This document shows, in pieces, positions 61,772-64,000 of a stretch of 64,000 bases of DNA. Every line of letters starts with the position of its first letter. The first letter of the stretch is position 1. The notes under the pieces are model-generated. The model worked only from the letters and a program-made list of their open reading frames with translations. It made no database searches and was not told the origin of the DNA. The stretch spans positions 744,001 to 808,000 of the forward strand of contig CP159918.1 of the NCBI GenBank assembly GCA_040616305.1. Reading direction: 5' to 3'. This DNA comes from UBA1876 sp003446665. Its GTDB lineage: Bacteria > Synergistota > Synergistia > Synergistales > Thermovirgaceae. Made by a program: the position numbers and the translations under genes.

Positions 61772-64000
61772 ATGATGCCAGAGGAGTTTGTCGTCGAAAT
61801 CGGCGGCGAGGTAATGAAATTTGAAACGGGCAAATTGGCAAAGCAGGCAAACGGAGCCGTAAAGGTTACCATGGGAGATACGGTGGTTCTGGTAACGGCG
61901 TGCATAACCGATTCCCCGAGGGAAGGTCTCGACTTTTTCCCCCTGCTTGTGGATTACGAGGAGAGATTCTATTCCGCCGGAAAAATCCCCGGTGGTTTCA
62001 TAAAACGAGAGGGTCGTCCCTCGGAAACGGCCATATTGACGTCCAGGTTGACGGACCGGTCGATAAGGTCTCTTTTCCCTCAACATATGAGGCATGATGT
62101 CCACGTGGTGATTACGACCCTTTCCGTTGACCAGGAAAACCCCCCGAACATCCTTGCCATCAACGGCGCGTCCGCGGCCCTGGCGATTTCGGAAATACCC
62201 TGGAACGGACCTGTCGGCGCGGTACGTATCGGGTGTATAGAAGGAGAGCTAGTAGTAAATCCTACGGAAAGCATGCTGGAGCGTAGTACACTCGACCTTG
62301 TCGTGAGCGGTCACAGAGACGGCATCACTATGGTCGAAGCCGGAGCCTTCGAGATCTCCGAGGAAATACTTGTGGATGCCCTGGAACTGGCACAGAAGGA
62401 AATCCGGAAGATCGTCGATCAGATACTCGAAATGGCCGCGGCCGTGGGGAAGGAAAAGATCGATATTCCAGATCCTGAGGCACACCCGGAAATCGATTCC
62501 TGGATTTTTGAAAACCTCTATGGCGAGATCTACGAAGCAGTCCAGATAAACGAGAAAAAACCGCGTGCCAAAGCAATTTCGGCCATTACGGAACGCGCCC
62601 TCGAAGCCTTGGCGGAAGAATATCCAGAAAAGGAAGCATACATAGCAAGCGTTGTGGAAAGCCTGGTTAAAAAATCCCTTCGTGAAAGCATACTGAAGGA
62701 AAACAAAAGAGCCGATGGACGTGCTCTGGACGAAATTCGTCCCATCAGCTGTGAAGTGGGAGTCTTGCCGCGCACCCATGGTTCCGCCCTCTTTACCAGG
62801 GGTGAGACACAGGCATTGGTTACAACTACCCTCGGGATGGTAGGGGAGGACGACCAGATAGTGGACGGCCTCAAGCACGATGAGCCCGCAAAACGTTTCA
62901 TGCTGCACTATAATTTCCCGCCCTTTTCAGTTGGCGAGGTTCGTCCCATGCGTGGGCCCGGAAGGCGCGAAATCGGCCATGGAGCTCTGGCGGAACGGGC
63001 AGTGAAGCCTCTTTTGCCCGACGAGAACGAATTCCCTTACATCGTGAGGGTGGTATCGGATATTCTCGAGTCCAACGGCTCGAGCTCCATGGCTACCGTT
63101 TGCGGAGCGAGCCTTTCTCTCATGGACGCCGGCGTCAAGCTGGGAAGACACGTAGCGGGTGTAGCCATGGGTCTCATCAAGGAAGATGACGACGTCGCCG
63201 TGCTTTCCGATATACAGGGGCTTGAAGACCATTACGGGGATATGGATTTCAAGGTCACCGGAACACGCTCCGGGGTGACGGCTCTTCAAATGGACAACAA
63301 GGCAGGAGGCATAACCAGGGAGATCTTGAGCAATGCCCTGGAGCAGGCCAAAAGGGGACGCCTTTTCATCCTCGACAAAATGGAGGAAGCCATAAAAGAG
63401 CCCAGGGAAGAAGTTTCCAGCTATGCTCCGCGTGTCTACACCATAAATATAGATACCGACAAGATCAGGGACATCATAGGTCCAGGAGGGAAAACTATCC
63501 GAAGCATTGTAGCCCAGACGGGCGTCAAGGTCGATGTGGAGGACGATGGTCGCGTGTTTGTGGCTTCGCCTTCCAGAGAAGCCGCCGAAAAAGCCCTTGC
63601 AATTATCGAAAACCTCGTTAAGGAAGTTGAGGCCGGCGAAGTCTATATAGGCAAGGTCACCCGTCTAATGCCTTTCGGGGCTTTCGTGGAAGTATTGCCG
63701 GGAAAGGAAGGCCTGCTGCACGTGAGCGAGATAAGCACCAGGCGTGTGCCTAAAGTAGACGACGTGCTCAAGCCGGGTGACACCGTCCTTGTCATCGTGA
63801 AGGAAATCGATGATATGGGTCGGATCAACCTCTCCAGGAAACGTTTGCTGGACAAGCGGGATTCCCTGGACGAAAGCTTCCGGGAGGCGCTTGCCGGTGA
63901 GCTCGAGCGGGAGGAGGAAATTTCCAGGCTTCCGCGTGCAACCGAAACAGAAAGGCCTCCTCGCGAGCATGACAGGGATGGCGGAAAAAGTGGCGACAGT
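61772..64000 (+). CDS. pnp: Polyribonucleotide nucleotidyltransferase (partial, C-terminal end outside window)
   Basis: PNPase degrades RNA phosphorolytically from the 3' end. ATG 61772 follows GGAGG with six bases between. The open frame runs to the window edge (743 codons). It has two RNase PH domains (FYSAGKIPGGFIKREGRPSE and HYNFPPFSVGEVRP), an all-helical middle, a KH domain (IRDIIGPGGKTIRSIV) and an S1 domain (YIGKVTRLMPFGAFVEVLPG). The tail is charged and continues beyond the edge. Confidence 0.97.
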   Translation, partial: MMPEEFVVEIGGEVMKFETGKLAKQANGAVKVTMGDTVVLVTACITDSPREGLDFFPLLVDYEERFYSAGKIPGGFIKREGRPSETAILTSRLTDRSIRSLFPQHMRHDVHVVITTLSVDQENPPNILAINGASAALAISEIPWNGPVGAVRIGCIEGELVVNPTESMLERSTLDLVVSGHRDGITMVEAGAFEISEEILVDALELAQKEIRKIVDQILEMAAAVGKEKIDIPDPEAHPEIDSWIFENLYGEIYEAVQINEKKPRAKAISAITERALEALAEEYPEKEAYIASVVESLVKKSLRESILKENKRADGRALDEIRPISCEVGVLPRTHGSALFTRGETQALVTTTLGMVGEDDQIVDGLKHDEPAKRFMLHYNFPPFSVGEVRPMRGPGRREIGHGALAERAVKPLLPDENEFPYIVRVVSDILESNGSSSMATVCGASLSLMDAGVKLGRHVAGVAMGLIKEDDDVAVLSDIQGLEDHYGDMDFKVTGTRSGVTALQMDNKAGGITREILSNALEQAKRGRLFILDKMEEAIKEPREEVSSYAPRVYTINIDTDKIRDIIGPGGKTIRSIVAQTGVKVDVEDDGRVFVASPSREAAEKALAIIENLVKEVEAGEVYIGKVTRLMPFGAFVEVLPGKEGLLHVSEISTRRVPKVDDVLKPGDTVLVIVKEIDDMGRINLSRKRLLDKRDSLDESFREALAGELEREEEISRLPRATETERPPREHDRDGGKSGDS

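Overview
The window is core chromosome of a diderm bacterium, most likely a member of the Synergistota. This placement is an inference. The information-processing genes have a Firmicutes-like flavour: an L7Ae-type protein between rpoC and rpsL, zinc-form S14, a KOW protein between map and infA, Jag, and an ECF module after rplQ. They sit beside periplasmic genes expected in an outer-membrane organism (Skp/OmpH, HtrA), a branched-chain amino-acid ABC importer and an L-lysine 6-aminotransferase, which suits an amino-acid fermenter. RpoC is unusually long (1657 aa). Many genes start with GTG or TTG.

Layout. 1-5188: rpoB 3' end and rpoC. 5206-5800: tandem array of a 136-bp unit (four full copies plus a 51-bp partial), then a strong promoter. 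5884-25872: one continuous plus-strand block of L7Ae-like, rpsL, rpsG, fusA, tuf, the S10-spc-alpha ribosomal genes, secY, adk, map, a KOW protein, infA, rpmJ, rpsM, rpsK, rpsD, rpoA and rplQ. 25869-29105: ecfA1-ecfA2-ecfT-truA, coupled by overlaps. 29229-36253: mreB, a YkgJ-type cysteine-cluster protein, lysine 6-aminotransferase, a DUF3084 coiled-coil membrane protein, a zinc-ribbon protein, a GNAT acetyltransferase, metK and comF. 36297-36512 (minus): a small DUF3343 gene, divergent from skp and sharing with it a short control region that holds a palindrome. 37279-41811 (minus): livK-H-M-G-F, with an internal terminator after livK. 41951-43377: a HAD phosphatase and an adenosine-specific-kinase family protein. 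43414-44784 (minus): a sodium/solute symporter. 44983-48469: radA-nfeD-slipin, translationally coupled. 48604-52058: leuS and holA. 52088-52381 (minus): rpsT. 52525-55596: a PrsW-like protein, then rpmH-rnpA-yidD-yidC-jag. 55708-56367 (minus): a MagIII-like DNA glycosylase. 56525-58798: a SAM hydrolase and HtrA. 58870-61114 (minus): a two-component system. 61362-64000: rpsO and pnp, the latter running off the window.

Most of the window is housekeeping: RNA polymerase, ribosome, translation factors, protein export (SecY, YidC, YidD), tRNA and RNA processing (TruA, RnpA, PNPase), SAM synthesis, and envelope quality control (HtrA, NfeD/slipin, PrsW). I saw no CRISPR array, prophage, transposase, tRNA or rRNA. 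The least explained elements are the 136-bp array between rpoC and the str operon, two large insertions in RpoC, the DUF3343/skp divergent control region, and a 31-bp direct repeat that supplies the stop codon of the glycosylase gene. No clearly new multi-gene system is visible.
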